Shown here: in pieces, positions 36,901 through 43,272 of the stretch
Layout of the letters: every line of letters begins with the position of its first letter
Numbering within the stretch: position 1 is the first letter of the stretch
NCBI GenBank assembly: GCA_022843945.1
Contig: JALHMR010000003.1
Coordinates: forward strand, 1-64,000
Source of the DNA: Rhodospirillaceae bacterium
GTDB taxonomy: Bacteria > Pseudomonadota > Alphaproteobacteria > CACIAM-22H2
Reading direction: 5' to 3'
Length of the DNA: 64,000 nt
Notes under the pieces: model-generated
Seen by the model: only the letters and a program-made list of their open reading frames with translations
Told to the model about the DNA's origin: nothing
Databases searched by the model: none
Program-made: the position numbers and the translations under genes

Positions 36901-37267
36901 CGGCGCGACGGTCAACCTGGGCGCCGGCGACGCGGATATCCTCGACCTCAGCGCCATTGGCGGAAACGTCAGCCTCGGCGCCGCCGGCACTCAGTACACG
37001 GGCATCGAGAAGCTCGACCTGCGCGGCGGCGTGACCAACACGATCACGCTCGATGCCCAGGACGTGCTCGATCTTTCGGACTCGACCGACACGCTGCTGG
37101 TGCGCGGCGATTCCGGCGATACGCTGTCGATCAGCGTCGGCGGCTGGACCAATGGCGGCACCCAGGACAATCCCTCGGGCGAGCTGGGCACCTTCAACGT
37201 CTGGACGCGCTCGGTCGGCGCCAATACCGCCACCCTGCTGGTCGAAAACACCGTCAGCGTGGCGTGA
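27989..37267 (+). CDS. giant type I-secreted repeat adhesin (BapA/LapA-like), 3,092 residues
   Basis: No Sec signal, as expected for type I export. Order of parts: Pro/Ala-rich start (1-45); Bap-prefix-like domain (about 46-135, VRVQGRDLLITRPDAAPVLVQNFVV); Gly/Pro/Ser-rich linker (about 136-245) with a PAAG tetrapeptide at 141-144; one cadherin-like domain (about 247-340, VVENQLGGIIGIISASDPNPGETFTYEI). About 60 degenerate repeats of roughly 45 residues follow (about 350-2970), then a C-terminal secretion region (last about 120 residues). Each repeat has three beta-like thirds: G-x-E-T-(L/I)-x-G, (D/S)-x-L-T-L and L-G-x-G-x-D-T-L-x-L. Some contain a GGxGxDx(L/V)-type nonapeptide. Very rich in Gly, Thr, Asp, Leu; no Cys seen in the repeats I read. 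Probably a surface or biofilm adhesin. Confidence 0.88.
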   Translation: MAEDGMVGQEQTTGPAADSLGPTAPAITPAGPAPAAPTANAPGQATVTIQVTPGQNVDLSSVLTSNAEVRVQGRDLLITRPDAAPVLVQNFVVAANAALPQAVTLANGVVIAARELLTVTQQFGSVSASDVLGNRVAQVAPAAGPTPGATAPQSSTSGSTASHSAANPNPPSGGVADGNNQGGNSSVRPDAPIGVRPEAPGNSGGSAAPGSPGAGTGRGAAPLDEGGSWGGAQQAEAPRDMNPPRAPTSLAVAPSVVVENQLGGIIGIISASDPNPGETFTYEIVGGPHAAQFQIVDNQLMIGTDGLNFAPGEERALLIKVTDSSGLSSSFPVKVQLTSVATDSGDQVTMSFAVANGTIDLGGGTDTLTLANGTNRVTLQNTETVVGGAGTDSVTMGTAGDINVSGVEILFGSGGTDVVTMAAGGTLAISSVESVVGSAGGDVLILGSNESGVVVNLGGGADRVVMSASGGEIVVSNVETVVGGTGTDAVTLGAASTITLGDVETVTGSADNDVVTISSAGNLTADLGGGTDVLNLAGGMSTLAATGIETITGTVGDENLTLTRAASGTVNLGAGSDTLTLGDFANSLTVGGIESLIGGAGADTVTLASASVMTVEGVETLTGSASSDVVTLGDSVAGMTVALGGGSADRLNLAAGANTLAVSGVESITASGADDALTLTATMGSGTIDMGAGSDTLALAGGANTLRITGAETVLGSTGADTLTLSGAFIGGTIDLGDGADTVILASGSNSTMAMAGVETVTGTTGSETVTLTSNVSGLSLNLSSGTDTLNLAAGANTLSATGVETIVGTASDDTLTLNSAATGTIDLGAGADTLNLANATNTLTALGAETIVGGTGTDAITLGAGANTLAATDVETLTGSASADALNLTGGMAGTTINLGAGSDTLTLADAANTLFATGIETLIGGTAADTVTLTGGVTASIDLGADADAVNLASSSTSSLTLSGVETLTGASGNETLTLQNNQAGLSINLAGGTDILNLAAGTNTLGVSGVESIVGTSGDDALTLTGGLSGSTVNLGGGSDTLTLADAANTLFASGIETLIGGTGTDTVTLTSAVTDASIDLGAGADAVTLASGTSSLSLAGVETLTGTSGGETLTLQNNASGLTVNLSTGIDTLNLAAGTNTLTATGIETIAGTDSADTLILGGAVTGTIDLGDGTDALSLANATNTVTAVGVETITGGTGADSVTIIGSGSAVSVDLGTGTDVLTVSGAIGALTTTGVETIVGASSDDSLVLTANPGSGTINLGAGTDTLTLADGGNTLTMVGVETVIGGTEADAVTLAAGANSLAATGIETITGTTSADALMLTAALSGATVNLAGGTDTLTLADATNVVSVTGVETVVGGAGSDTVTLTAAASGVSIGLGDGSDDVLNIAAGASSLQVSGVETLAGTAGNETLTLTGAVSDISIDLGAGTDALTIAAGSSSMALAGVETLTGTTGAEAVTLQNNVSGLSVNLSTGIDTLNLAAGTNSLSASGVETILGSDSIDALTLTTAATGTIDLGGGIDALALANATNTITVANTETISGGTGADTVTLADNVSGATAALGAGTDILNLAAGANTLTASGVETLAGTASDDTLTLATGVTGATVNLAGGSDTLTLADAENTLTLTGVETVLGGSGGDSLTLSGAVTNMSVNLGDGADALTLAAGISSLALTGVETLAGTTGSETVTLQNNAAGLTISLGSGTDVVNLAAGANELIASGVETLVASSGDDTLTLGATFTGGTVDMGAGTDTLALASGASSLAAVGVETIVGTANADSLTLTGAASGTIDLGSGSDALILANATNTITVSGIETLTSGTGVDTVTLAGNVSGATMNLGTGTDTLNLASGANTLAATGIETIAGTASADALTLTAAVTGTIDLGGGGDALTLANATNTVTVSAVETITGGTGADNVTLIGAGDVSVDLGAGTDVLTVGGAVNLLSVAGVETISGAATDDALTLGTGMSGATVNMGAGSDTLTLADATNTLTVVGVETLIGGSGGDTVTVSGTVSGLTANLGDGTDALNLAAGANTLAATGVETITGTTSTDALTLNAGLTGATVNLSSGTDTLTLADATNVVSVTGVESVVGGSGADTITLTAAATGVSINLGAGGDDVVNIAAGTSSLGLTGVESVGGTGGANVLTLTNLASDISVDLGAGADALTLAAGANSLAASGIETITGSASGDALTLTAGHTGTVNLAGGTDTLTLADATNVVSVTGIETVVGGAGSDTVTLTAAATGISVDLGAGTDAVALAAGTNTLSVTGVETITGSASTDALTLSSAYSGTVNLAGGTDTLHLADGVDNTLSVMGVETLTGGDATDVVTLAAGGTIAVTAVETVFGSIGNDIVTVTDFEGQSGNSSDDVRVELGAGDDALTVVGRIRDQTIDMGSGTDTLTLGHTDNDFAITGIESIVGTAGNDDLQLTNNASGLIVNLGAGSADTLELSAGANTVGLVGVENVRGSDDDDALTLTGSVTSGTIDLRDGNDTLILGAGPNTLSVDHLETLTGGSGTDVVTMAGAGTMTVTGGVETLTGSGSADTITLAGNVSSMTVNLAGGTNDELYLAAGANTLTVTAVETVTGTASADDLTLSGAITGSTLDLGDGADTLTLANATNSLLVRNVETITGGTGADTITLDANVSGISVNLGAGTDILNLAAGANTLEIGGIETLAGSSSADTVTLTGAVTGGTVDLAGGSDHLSLSDAGNTLNVRNVETVAGGSGIDTVTMAAAGAIVVSGLETLLGSTGADTVSLADAASGISISLAGGTDRLTLGDYTNVVSISGVESLTGGSGADAVTMTAAGSVTMSGIETLAGSSGNDTVTLSGTVSGISVDLGAGSADRLILAGGLNDITVGGIETIAGASSADTLTLSGSVSGSTISMGNGNDTLTFSDAASNALIDLGANNDLITFNGAATGVSIIGGSGTDRVVLGDFDNQITATTVETITGGSGVDDVALTATGATVNLGAGDADILDLSAIGGNVSLGAAGTQYTGIEKLDLRGGVTNTITLDAQDVLDLSDSTDTLLVRGDSGDTLSISVGGWTNGGTQDNPSGELGTFNVWTRSVGANTATLLVENTVSVA
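29030..36900 (+). repeat. array of about 60 degenerate coding repeats inside the giant adhesin gene
   Basis: Counting the marker (G/A/N)-(V/I)-E-(T/S) by eye gives about 60 units with a period of about 43-47 codons (130-140 bases). Units differ in sequence and codon choice, so the DNA repeats are far from exact. Some multi-unit blocks are alike at the protein level, for example around 31920-32330 and 34130-34560. Confidence 0.85.
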
Positions 37268-37898
37268 CACCGGTCGACGCCCTTGGGGCACCGCCGTCGC
37301 CGAGCATGATCAGGATCAGGAAATCGTCAGGCCTGCTGCGCGCCACCGGCATCAGCCGCGCCGGCGACGACACCACGCGCCCGGGCGCCACGTAGAGCAG
37401 GTGCGCCCGGCTGGCGTTGATCTGTCCCGCTCCGAAGGCGGCGACCAGCGCCTCGTAGCCCATGTCCATTCTCAGCTTGAAGAAATGGTCGAGCGCCTTG
37501 CCCGGGAGATTGGCATAGGCCGAGCCGTACCAGCCGCCGAACCCCGTATTGACGCGCAGGATGCGCCGGTCGCGCGCCATGATCAGGCACGGTGCGGGAC
37601 AGATCTCGACCAGCGTATCGACATCCGTGCTGCCCAAGGACAGGCCGGCCCGCCGGGCGGCCTCCTCGGCTTCCTGGTGCCGGCGGCTGGCCTCGGCCAG
37701 ACAGAACAGGCGAAGCTGCGACGCGAGATTGGCGCCGCGCGGCCCCTGCGCGGCGAGGTCGGCCACCAGGCGCCCGAGCTTCACCCCGCGCTCGCGAGCG
37801 GCCTCGGCGAGAGCCGACCAGAAAGCCGGCTCGAGCTTGAGCGAGTAGCGGCGACCGTCCGCCTGAAGGATCCGCTGCTTCGCCGCACTTGTTTCCAT
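37254..37898 (-). CDS. ribbon-helix-helix plus PAS-like domain regulator
   Basis: 214 residues. The N-terminal segment (about 10-50, RRYSLKLEPAFWSALAEAARERGVKLGRLVADLA) matches the RHH_4 ribbon-helix-helix domain, a DNA-binding fold. A helical linker rich in Ala/Arg/Glu (55-85) follows. The C-terminal region (about 95-200, ICPAPCLIMARDRRILRVNTGFGGWYG ... FLILIML) has the layout of a PAS sensor domain. The combination suggests a ligand- or redox-responsive regulator. Its 3-prime end overlaps that of the giant adhesin by 14 bases on the opposite strand. ATG 37898 is used; an in-frame GTG at 37910 is possible. Confidence 0.65.
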   Translation of the reverse strand: METSAAKQRILQADGRRYSLKLEPAFWSALAEAARERGVKLGRLVADLAAQGPRGANLASQLRLFCLAEASRRHQEAEEAARRAGLSLGSTDVDTLVEICPAPCLIMARDRRILRVNTGFGGWYGSAYANLPGKALDHFFKLRMDMGYEALVAAFGAGQINASRAHLLYVAPGRVVSSPARLMPVARSRPDDFLILIMLGDGGAPRASTGVTPR

Positions 37899-37952
37899 GG
37901 TAGGCCACACCCCGATGTAAAGGTGAGGCCAAGCTGAGCCTGCATCAAGGGT

Positions 37953-39260
37953 TTATGTGTTAACGCGACGCCCTTTTGGTTTCTGCCGGGGCGGCAGCCC
38001 CCGGCCGAGACCAATCGCCTCGTCGCCAAACTTGTCCCGCACGCTGTCCATGGCCCGCTCGAGGGCCGCCCGCTTTCCGGGTGCGGCGTCGAACAAGTTT
38101 GGCGCGGCATGGGGAGTGGCCTTCTCCAGATCGGTGGCGCCGACGCCGATCAGGCGGAAGCGGACGGCCCCGCGCGCCTCGCGCTCCAGCAGCGGCGCAG
38201 CCACGCGGAAGATCTCGTCGGCGAGCTGGGTCGGCGTCTCCACCTGGCGGCGGCGCGTCAGCAGCTTGAAATCGCCGGTTTTGAGCTTGAGCACCACGGT
38301 GCGGCCGGCCAGCGCCGCATTCTTCAGGCGCCGCGACACCTTCTCGCATAACGGCCAGAGCTCGGCGCGCAGGGCCGCGAAATCACGCAGGTCCTTCTCG
38401 AACGTCGTTTCGGCGGAGATCGACTTGGCCTCGCGCTCGGGCTCCACCGCCCGCGGATCGATGCCGCGGGCCACCTCCGCCAGATGGGCGCCATGGGCGC
38501 CATAGCGTCGCGCCAGCTCGGCCGGCGATGCCTGCTGCACGGCGGCGATCGTGCCCAGGCCGCCCGCCTCGAGGGTCTGGGCGAAGACACGGCCGACGCC
38601 GGGCAGGATGCGCACCGGCCGGGCCGCCAGAAACGCCTCGGCCTCGGCGCGGCCGATGACTCCGAAACCGCGGGGCTTGTCCATCTCCGACGCCAGCTTG
38701 GCCAGAAGCTTGTTGAAGCTGAGCCCGATCGACACGGTGATGGCGAGCTCCTGCTCCACGCGGCGGGCGATGTGGGCGAGGGTCGCCGCCGGGCTGCGGC
38801 GATGCAGCGCCTCGGTGCCGGAGAGATCGAGGTAGGCCTCGTCGAGGGACACCGGCTCCACCAGCGGCGTCGAGTCCAGGAAAATCGCCTGGACCTGCTC
38901 GCTGACGCCGGCGTACTTGGCCATGTCCGGCGGGATGACCACGGCCTGTGGACAGAGCTCCAGCGCCTTGAACATCGGCATGGCCGAGCGCACGCCGTAG
39001 CGCCGCGCGATGTAGCAGCAGGTGGTCGCGACCCCGCGCCGGCCGCCCCCGACGATCACCGGCTTATCGGCCAGGGCGGGATTGTCGCGCTTCTCGATCG
39101 TGGCGTAGAACGCATCGCAATCGATATGCGCCAGCGCCAGACCGACCAGTTCCGGATGGCGGACCAGGCGCGCCGAGCCGCAACGCGGGCAACTGCCGGC
39201 CGGCGCGTCCGCAAATTCGGTCAGGCAATCCCGGCACAATCCGGAAGCGGACTCGTCCAT
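37953..39260 (-). CDS. dinB: DNA polymerase IV (Y-family) with N-terminal zinc ribbon
   Basis: 435 residues. An N-terminal zinc ribbon (Cys9, Cys12, Cys24, Cys27) precedes the Y-family palm: IDCDAFYATIEKRDNP with catalytic Asp, and SLDEAYLDLSG with the Asp-Glu pair. Next are the thumb/HhH motif ILPGVGRVFAQTLEAGGL and a little-finger domain (about 290-400). The zinc-ribbon version is common in alphaproteobacteria and longer than the 350-residue E. coli enzyme. It performs translesion synthesis. GGAGAG stands just before the ATG. No LexA box was recognised upstream. Confidence 0.92.
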   Translation of the reverse strand: MDESASGLCRDCLTEFADAPAGSCPRCGSARLVRHPELVGLALAHIDCDAFYATIEKRDNPALADKPVIVGGGRRGVATTCCYIARRYGVRSAMPMFKALELCPQAVVIPPDMAKYAGVSEQVQAIFLDSTPLVEPVSLDEAYLDLSGTEALHRRSPAATLAHIARRVEQELAITVSIGLSFNKLLAKLASEMDKPRGFGVIGRAEAEAFLAARPVRILPGVGRVFAQTLEAGGLGTIAAVQQASPAELARRYGAHGAHLAEVARGIDPRAVEPEREAKSISAETTFEKDLRDFAALRAELWPLCEKVSRRLKNAALAGRTVVLKLKTGDFKLLTRRRQVETPTQLADEIFRVAAPLLEREARGAVRFRLIGVGATDLEKATPHAAPNLFDAAPGKRAALERAMDSVRDKFGDEAIGLGRGLPPRQKPKGRRVNT

Positions 39261-39611
39261 GGCTCTCCGCTGGGTCGCCCGGAGATTTTACCCCAAAGCG
39301 CGCCAGCGCAGACTCTAGCGGCGGTCTCGGAGCGGAACTATCGGGAGGGGGCGAATGGTGCCCAGGGCCAGGCACGATTCTGAGGGCGAAATCAAATAGT
39401 TGAACACCTTTCGAGTCCCTGATTCGGCCACTGCTTCATTATGTTTTTCGACGCCGGTGTCCCACCGTCGGGTGGCTCCGAGTTAGGAGATCCTATGGTC
39501 CTCCACCCGGCCGAGCACGGCAGGTTTGTGCCAGAAGCGGACCCTCTAGCTATGTAGGCTATCTGTCGAGCCGCCAAATATCATGAATCCGCAACAGACC
39601 CTGCAGAGCAG
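39261..39611. other. 351-base gap holding the left copy of the cassette-flanking repeat
   Basis: No gene is supported here. The region includes the direct repeat at 39356-39465 and, from 39466 on, unrelated sequence with short inverted pieces, for example CCCACCGTCGGGTGG near 39461-39475. It marks the left boundary of the catabolic cassette. Confidence 0.5.
39356..39465 (+). repeat. imperfect direct repeat, left copy, flanking a 5.3-kb catabolic cassette
   Basis: 110 bases that align with 44763-44873 in the same orientation, about 78 percent identical in a hand alignment (87 of 111 columns). Both copies begin TGGTGCCCAGGGCC, share the block GATTCGGCCACTG and end GGTGTCCCAC. They may be remnants of insertion-sequence ends or recombination sites. 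Confidence 0.7.
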
Positions 39612-40511
39612 TTAGTTAGCACCGAGCTCATTCGCATGCGTCTTGATCGCCTCGATCAATGCGCGCATCGCTGGTGTGACTCCAGCTGATGAGCGATAGA
39701 GGATGCCCGCAGACCGGGTCATCACCAGCCCCGGAACATGGAGCGGCGTCACCCCTCCCATTTCACGGCGCAAAACCTGTGACGTGGCGAATGACAGCAT
39801 GTCGCTGGTGCGCAGCGCAGCCGCAATAAACGAAATCGAATCCGACTCGATCTTGGCCGCCGGCGGCTCCAGTCCGGCTACACGGAATAGAGCCTCGAGC
39901 CGCTGCCGAAGGAGTACATCACGGCCAGGCAGAGCCCATGAATAGGCCAACGTACTGGACGGCTGCGGCCGGCGCTTGGCGCGTAGGGGATGATTCCGCC
40001 GGGCAACGACCGTGATCGTATCTGTTGTGAGCGGGATCGACTGCAAGCCCGCGAGACTGCGATCTGGCAAGGCCGAAACCACCAGATCCAGATCGCCGGC
40101 CTGAAGCGCCTCGATCAGGCCTCGGTCGAAGCCGCCCGACAAGCGGAAGTCTAGGCCCGGATACTCCCTGCTCATCTCGGTGACTATTCCAGGCAACGCG
40201 CGGCTCAACCACGATGGCCCCGCCCCGATCTTGAGACAACCAGCGGCGCCACGCGTCAGCGCGCGCACCTCCTCCCGTGCATCTCTCAGCTGAACCTCGA
40301 TCACGTTGGCATGCCGCTGCAGCGCTTCCCCTTCCGCAGTGAGTGCAACGCCGCGTGGCAGCCGGACGAAAAGCGTGCGCTCCAGCGATGCCTCCAGCCG
40401 ACGCACCGCTTTCGTCAGACCGGGCTGGGTGATGCGTAGCGCCCTGGCGGCAGCACCGAAGCTGCCATGTCGTGCCACGGCGCTGAAATAGCGGAGATGA
40501 TCCAGATCCAT
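39612..40511 (-). CDS. LysR-type transcriptional regulator
   Basis: 299 residues. The N-terminal winged helix-turn-helix has the family pattern (LRYFSAVARHGSFGAAARALRITQPGLTKAVRRLEASLERTLFVR, residues 5-50). A substrate-binding-protein-like effector domain follows (about 90-295). AGGAA lies 7 bases before the ATG. It is divergent from the solute receptor gene with 108 bases between them, the standard LysR layout, so it probably controls the receptor-sulfatase-monooxygenase operon in response to a substrate or intermediate. Confidence 0.9.
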   Translation of the reverse strand: MDLDHLRYFSAVARHGSFGAAARALRITQPGLTKAVRRLEASLERTLFVRLPRGVALTAEGEALQRHANVIEVQLRDAREEVRALTRGAAGCLKIGAGPSWLSRALPGIVTEMSREYPGLDFRLSGGFDRGLIEALQAGDLDLVVSALPDRSLAGLQSIPLTTDTITVVARRNHPLRAKRRPQPSSTLAYSWALPGRDVLLRQRLEALFRVAGLEPPAAKIESDSISFIAAALRTSDMLSFATSQVLRREMGGVTPLHVPGLVMTRSAGILYRSSAGVTPAMRALIEAIKTHANELGAN

Positions 40512-40536
40512 GTGCCATTCCTATGAGTTATGGCAG

Positions 40537-40546
40537 AGGCATGCCT
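40537..40546. promoter_or_regulatory. palindrome in the LysR-receptor intergenic region, candidate operator
   Basis: AGGCATGCCT is a perfect 10-base palindrome lying 26 bases upstream of the LysR start and 74 bases upstream of the receptor gene start. GTTAT occurs on both sides (40527-40531 and 40548-40552). LysR regulators usually bind such dyads in the shared region. Confidence 0.35.
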
Positions 40547-40619
40547 TGTTATCTTGCCGTTTACCCGTTCGGCTGGCAACGTCGATGCAACGTTCCGACG
40601 CAATCAAGGGAGGCAGATC

Positions 40620-41612
40620 ATGACGATGCTGAGCCGTCGACAGATGCTGACGCTCACCATGGCGGCGGGGGTCGTCCCGCTCGGCCACGGCCGTGCCTGG
40701 GGGGCGGCCTATCCGGAAAAGCCGCTCCGGATGATCATCCCGATTGCTCCGGGCGGTCAGACCGACGTCGTGGCAAGGCTGCTGCAATCCACGGTCGACA
40801 AGAGAAAGCTGCTTCCGCAGCCGATTGCCGTCATCAATAACGCGGCTGCGGGTGGCAGCACCGGCACCCGGCAGATCAGGGATTCGGAGCCCGACGGCTA
40901 TACGATCGGCATGTTCCACATGGGCTTGCTGACCGCGCCCGCCATGGGGGTCGTCGACTACGACCACAGTGCGTTTGAGCTGATTGGTCAGGTTGGTCGT
41001 ACGCAGGTGGGTATGGGCGTTCCGGCCGACAGCCGCTTCAAGACCATCCAGGACGTGCTCGCCGAAGCCAAAGCGAAGCCGGATACCATAACGGTCGCCA
41101 TGAATATCGGGCTTCTGCCGCACTTTGTCCCGTTGATGTTCCAGCAGGACGCGGGCGTGCGGTTTCGCTACGTGCAGGCTGGCGGCGGCGCCGTGCGGCT
41201 CAAGTCCCTTCTGGGCAAGCACACGGAGATCTCGCTCTTCTCGGGTCCCGAACTGCTCCTCTACGAGCCTCAAGGCATCCGACCGCTCGTCATGTTCTCC
41301 GAAGAACGAGCGCCGGATCTGCCCAAGATCCCAACGGCACGCGAGGTCGGAGCCAATACGGTCTTTGAGGAGCGGATCATCGCATTCGCCCCCAAAGGCA
41401 CACCGAAAGATCGCATTGAGGTCGTGGCTGCCGCACTGCGGACAGCCATGGACGACCCGGAGCTTGCCGAGCGCTACAAAGGCCTCGGGATCGACGGCGT
41501 GTTCTTCGATGGGGTAAAGCTCAAGGGCATTCTCGACGGCCTAAAGGGACCCATCACGAGGGTCAGCGAAGTCGTCCGCAATGCCAAAGCAGAGCAGGAG
41601 GGCAAGAAATAA
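40620..41612 (+). CDS. tripartite tricarboxylate transporter (Bug/TctC-type) substrate-binding protein
   Basis: 330 residues from ATG 40620, with GGGAGG 6 bases upstream. The signal sequence carries a twin-arginine-like motif (LSRRQMLTLTMAAG), cleaving near AWGAA. The mature start YPEKPLRMIIPIAPGGQTDVVARLL is the Bug-family signature. The second family loop, NNAAAGGSTGTRQI, is also present. Bug proteins bind carboxylates in the periplasm. The membrane partners TctA/TctB are absent from the window, as is common for orphan receptors, so it may be a sensor or use permeases elsewhere. Followed by the sulfatase gene after 29 bases. Confidence 0.88.
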   Translation: MTMLSRRQMLTLTMAAGVVPLGHGRAWGAAYPEKPLRMIIPIAPGGQTDVVARLLQSTVDKRKLLPQPIAVINNAAAGGSTGTRQIRDSEPDGYTIGMFHMGLLTAPAMGVVDYDHSAFELIGQVGRTQVGMGVPADSRFKTIQDVLAEAKAKPDTITVAMNIGLLPHFVPLMFQQDAGVRFRYVQAGGGAVRLKSLLGKHTEISLFSGPELLLYEPQGIRPLVMFSEERAPDLPKIPTAREVGANTVFEERIIAFAPKGTPKDRIEVVAAALRTAMDDPELAERYKGLGIDGVFFDGVKLKGILDGLKGPITRVSEVVRNAKAEQEGKK

Positions 41613-41641
41613 TCGACCAGTACGCACCCCAGGAGGGCTCC

Positions 41642-43084
41642 ATGAAGCCGACCAATCTCGTGTTCATCATGTCGGATGAGCACAACCCGCGCCTGCTGGG
41701 CTGCGCCGGCCACAAGATCATCAAGACGCCGAATCTCGACCGGCTTGCGGCGCGCGGCACCTGGTTCCCGGACGCGCATTGCAACTCGCCGATCTGCGTC
41801 CCCAGCCGCGCCAGCTTCGCCACCGGCCACTACGTCCATAAGGTTCGCTTCTGGGACAACGGCAATCCCTACGACGGCAGCGTGCGCGGCTGGGGCCACC
41901 GGCTGATCGATACCGGTCACCGCGTGGTGTCAATCGGCAAGCTACACTACCGCAGCGCCGACGACCCCAACGGCTTCGACGAGGAGATCATGCCGCTCCA
42001 TGTCGTCGACGGGATCGGCGACCTGCTCGGCATGCTGCGCCGGCCCTCGCCAGTACGTACCGCCTCGCGCAAGCTGGCGGAGGAACTGGGTCCGGGCGAG
42101 TCATCTTACGCCGGTTACGACCGGCGCATCACCCGGGCGGCGCAGGACTGGTTGGCGCGCGAGGCTCCCAAATGCGACAAGCCCTGGGTGCTGTTCGTCT
42201 CGCTGATCTGCCCGCATTTCCCGTTAATCGCGCCGCAGCAGTTCTACGACCTCTATCCACCCGAGAGCCTGCCCCTGCCGGGGCGGCGCGACGGTGCGGC
42301 GCATCCGTTCTATGAGGAGCTGAAGCGCGTTACACCCTATGACAAAGGCTTCCCCGATGACGCCACGCGACGGCGGGCGCTGGCCAATTATTTCGGCATG
42401 GTGTCTTTCGTCGACGACAATGTCGGCCAGATCCTGGCGGCGATCGAGGCCAACGGGCTCGGGGACAGGACGCGGGTGATCTACACGACCGATCACGGCG
42501 ACAACCTCGGAACGCGCGGGCTGTGGGGCAAGTCGACGATGTACTACGAGTCGGCTGGTGTCCCGCTGATCATGGCCGGTCCGGACATCGCCGCCGGCCG
42601 GGTCTGCCGTACGCCGGTGACGCTGGTTGACGCCTATCCCACGATCATCGAATGCGTCGGCGAGAAGGCGACGGCGGAGGACGCGACGCGGCCCGGCCGT
42701 TCGCTCTTCGCCATTGCCGATGTAGCGCATGCCGAGCGCACCGTGCTGTCGGAGTACCACGCCGCCGGCGCCGTCACGGGCTCGTTCATGATCCGTCACG
42801 GGCGCTGGAAATACGTCTATTTCGTCGGCATGGCGCCACAGCTTTTCGATCTCGAGGCTGATCCGCTGGAGAGCCGCGATCTCGCCAGCGATCCGGCCTA
42901 TGGCCAGGCGTTGCGGGACTGCGAGGCGGCGCTGCGCAAGATCTGCGATCCTGAGGCCGTCGATCGATTGGCTTTTGCTGATCAGGAAGCTGTCATTGCC
43001 CGACACGGCGGGCGCGAAGCGGTTATCAGGCGTGGCACATTCGGCCACTCACCGGTCCCGGGCGAGAAAGCGGTCTACGCCTAG
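41642..43084 (+). CDS. sulfatase family hydrolase (choline-sulfatase / phosphonate monoester hydrolase-like)
   Basis: 480 residues. The formylglycine signature is C52-V-P-S-R in SPICVPSRASFATG. Metal ligands are visible as SDEHNP (Asp11 or Asp12) near the start and TTDHGDNLGTRGLWGKSTMYYE around residue 280. The layout fits type I sulfatases active in the cytoplasm (no signal peptide). The substrate is likely a sulfate or phosphate ester taken up by the cell; the neighbours (carboxylate receptor, aromatic-type monooxygenase) suggest an aryl or organic sulfate, which is inference. GGAGG precedes the ATG. Formylglycine installation would need a maturase from elsewhere. Confidence 0.88.
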   Translation: MKPTNLVFIMSDEHNPRLLGCAGHKIIKTPNLDRLAARGTWFPDAHCNSPICVPSRASFATGHYVHKVRFWDNGNPYDGSVRGWGHRLIDTGHRVVSIGKLHYRSADDPNGFDEEIMPLHVVDGIGDLLGMLRRPSPVRTASRKLAEELGPGESSYAGYDRRITRAAQDWLAREAPKCDKPWVLFVSLICPHFPLIAPQQFYDLYPPESLPLPGRRDGAAHPFYEELKRVTPYDKGFPDDATRRRALANYFGMVSFVDDNVGQILAAIEANGLGDRTRVIYTTDHGDNLGTRGLWGKSTMYYESAGVPLIMAGPDIAAGRVCRTPVTLVDAYPTIIECVGEKATAEDATRPGRSLFAIADVAHAERTVLSEYHAAGAVTGSFMIRHGRWKYVYFVGMAPQLFDLEADPLESRDLASDPAYGQALRDCEAALRKICDPEAVDRLAFADQEAVIARHGGREAVIRRGTFGHSPVPGEKAVYA

Positions 43085-43272
43085 GAAGCAGGCCGAGTCC
43101 TGTCCAGGCAAGAAACCCAAATCCGGGCCTAAGATGGCGTCGGCCGCCGAGAATTCGCCCAAGTCGAGCCCGTCAGGCGCTCAAAATTTGTTGCCGGCAG
43201 CGGCGTGCTGCGTCAAGTTCGCCAAGGGCATCGATTTCACTCCAGTCATCAGGCCGCAGACCGATTTAGCAA

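Noticed and set aside
34637-37291. 884-codon open frame on the - strand opposite the adhesin 3-prime part
   Set aside because: Same cause; no domain, no ribosome site, and a periodic composition mirroring the repeats.
43085-43272. Possible small gene between sulfatase and monooxygenase
   Set aside because: The readings there continue from shadow frames and have no start with a ribosome site.
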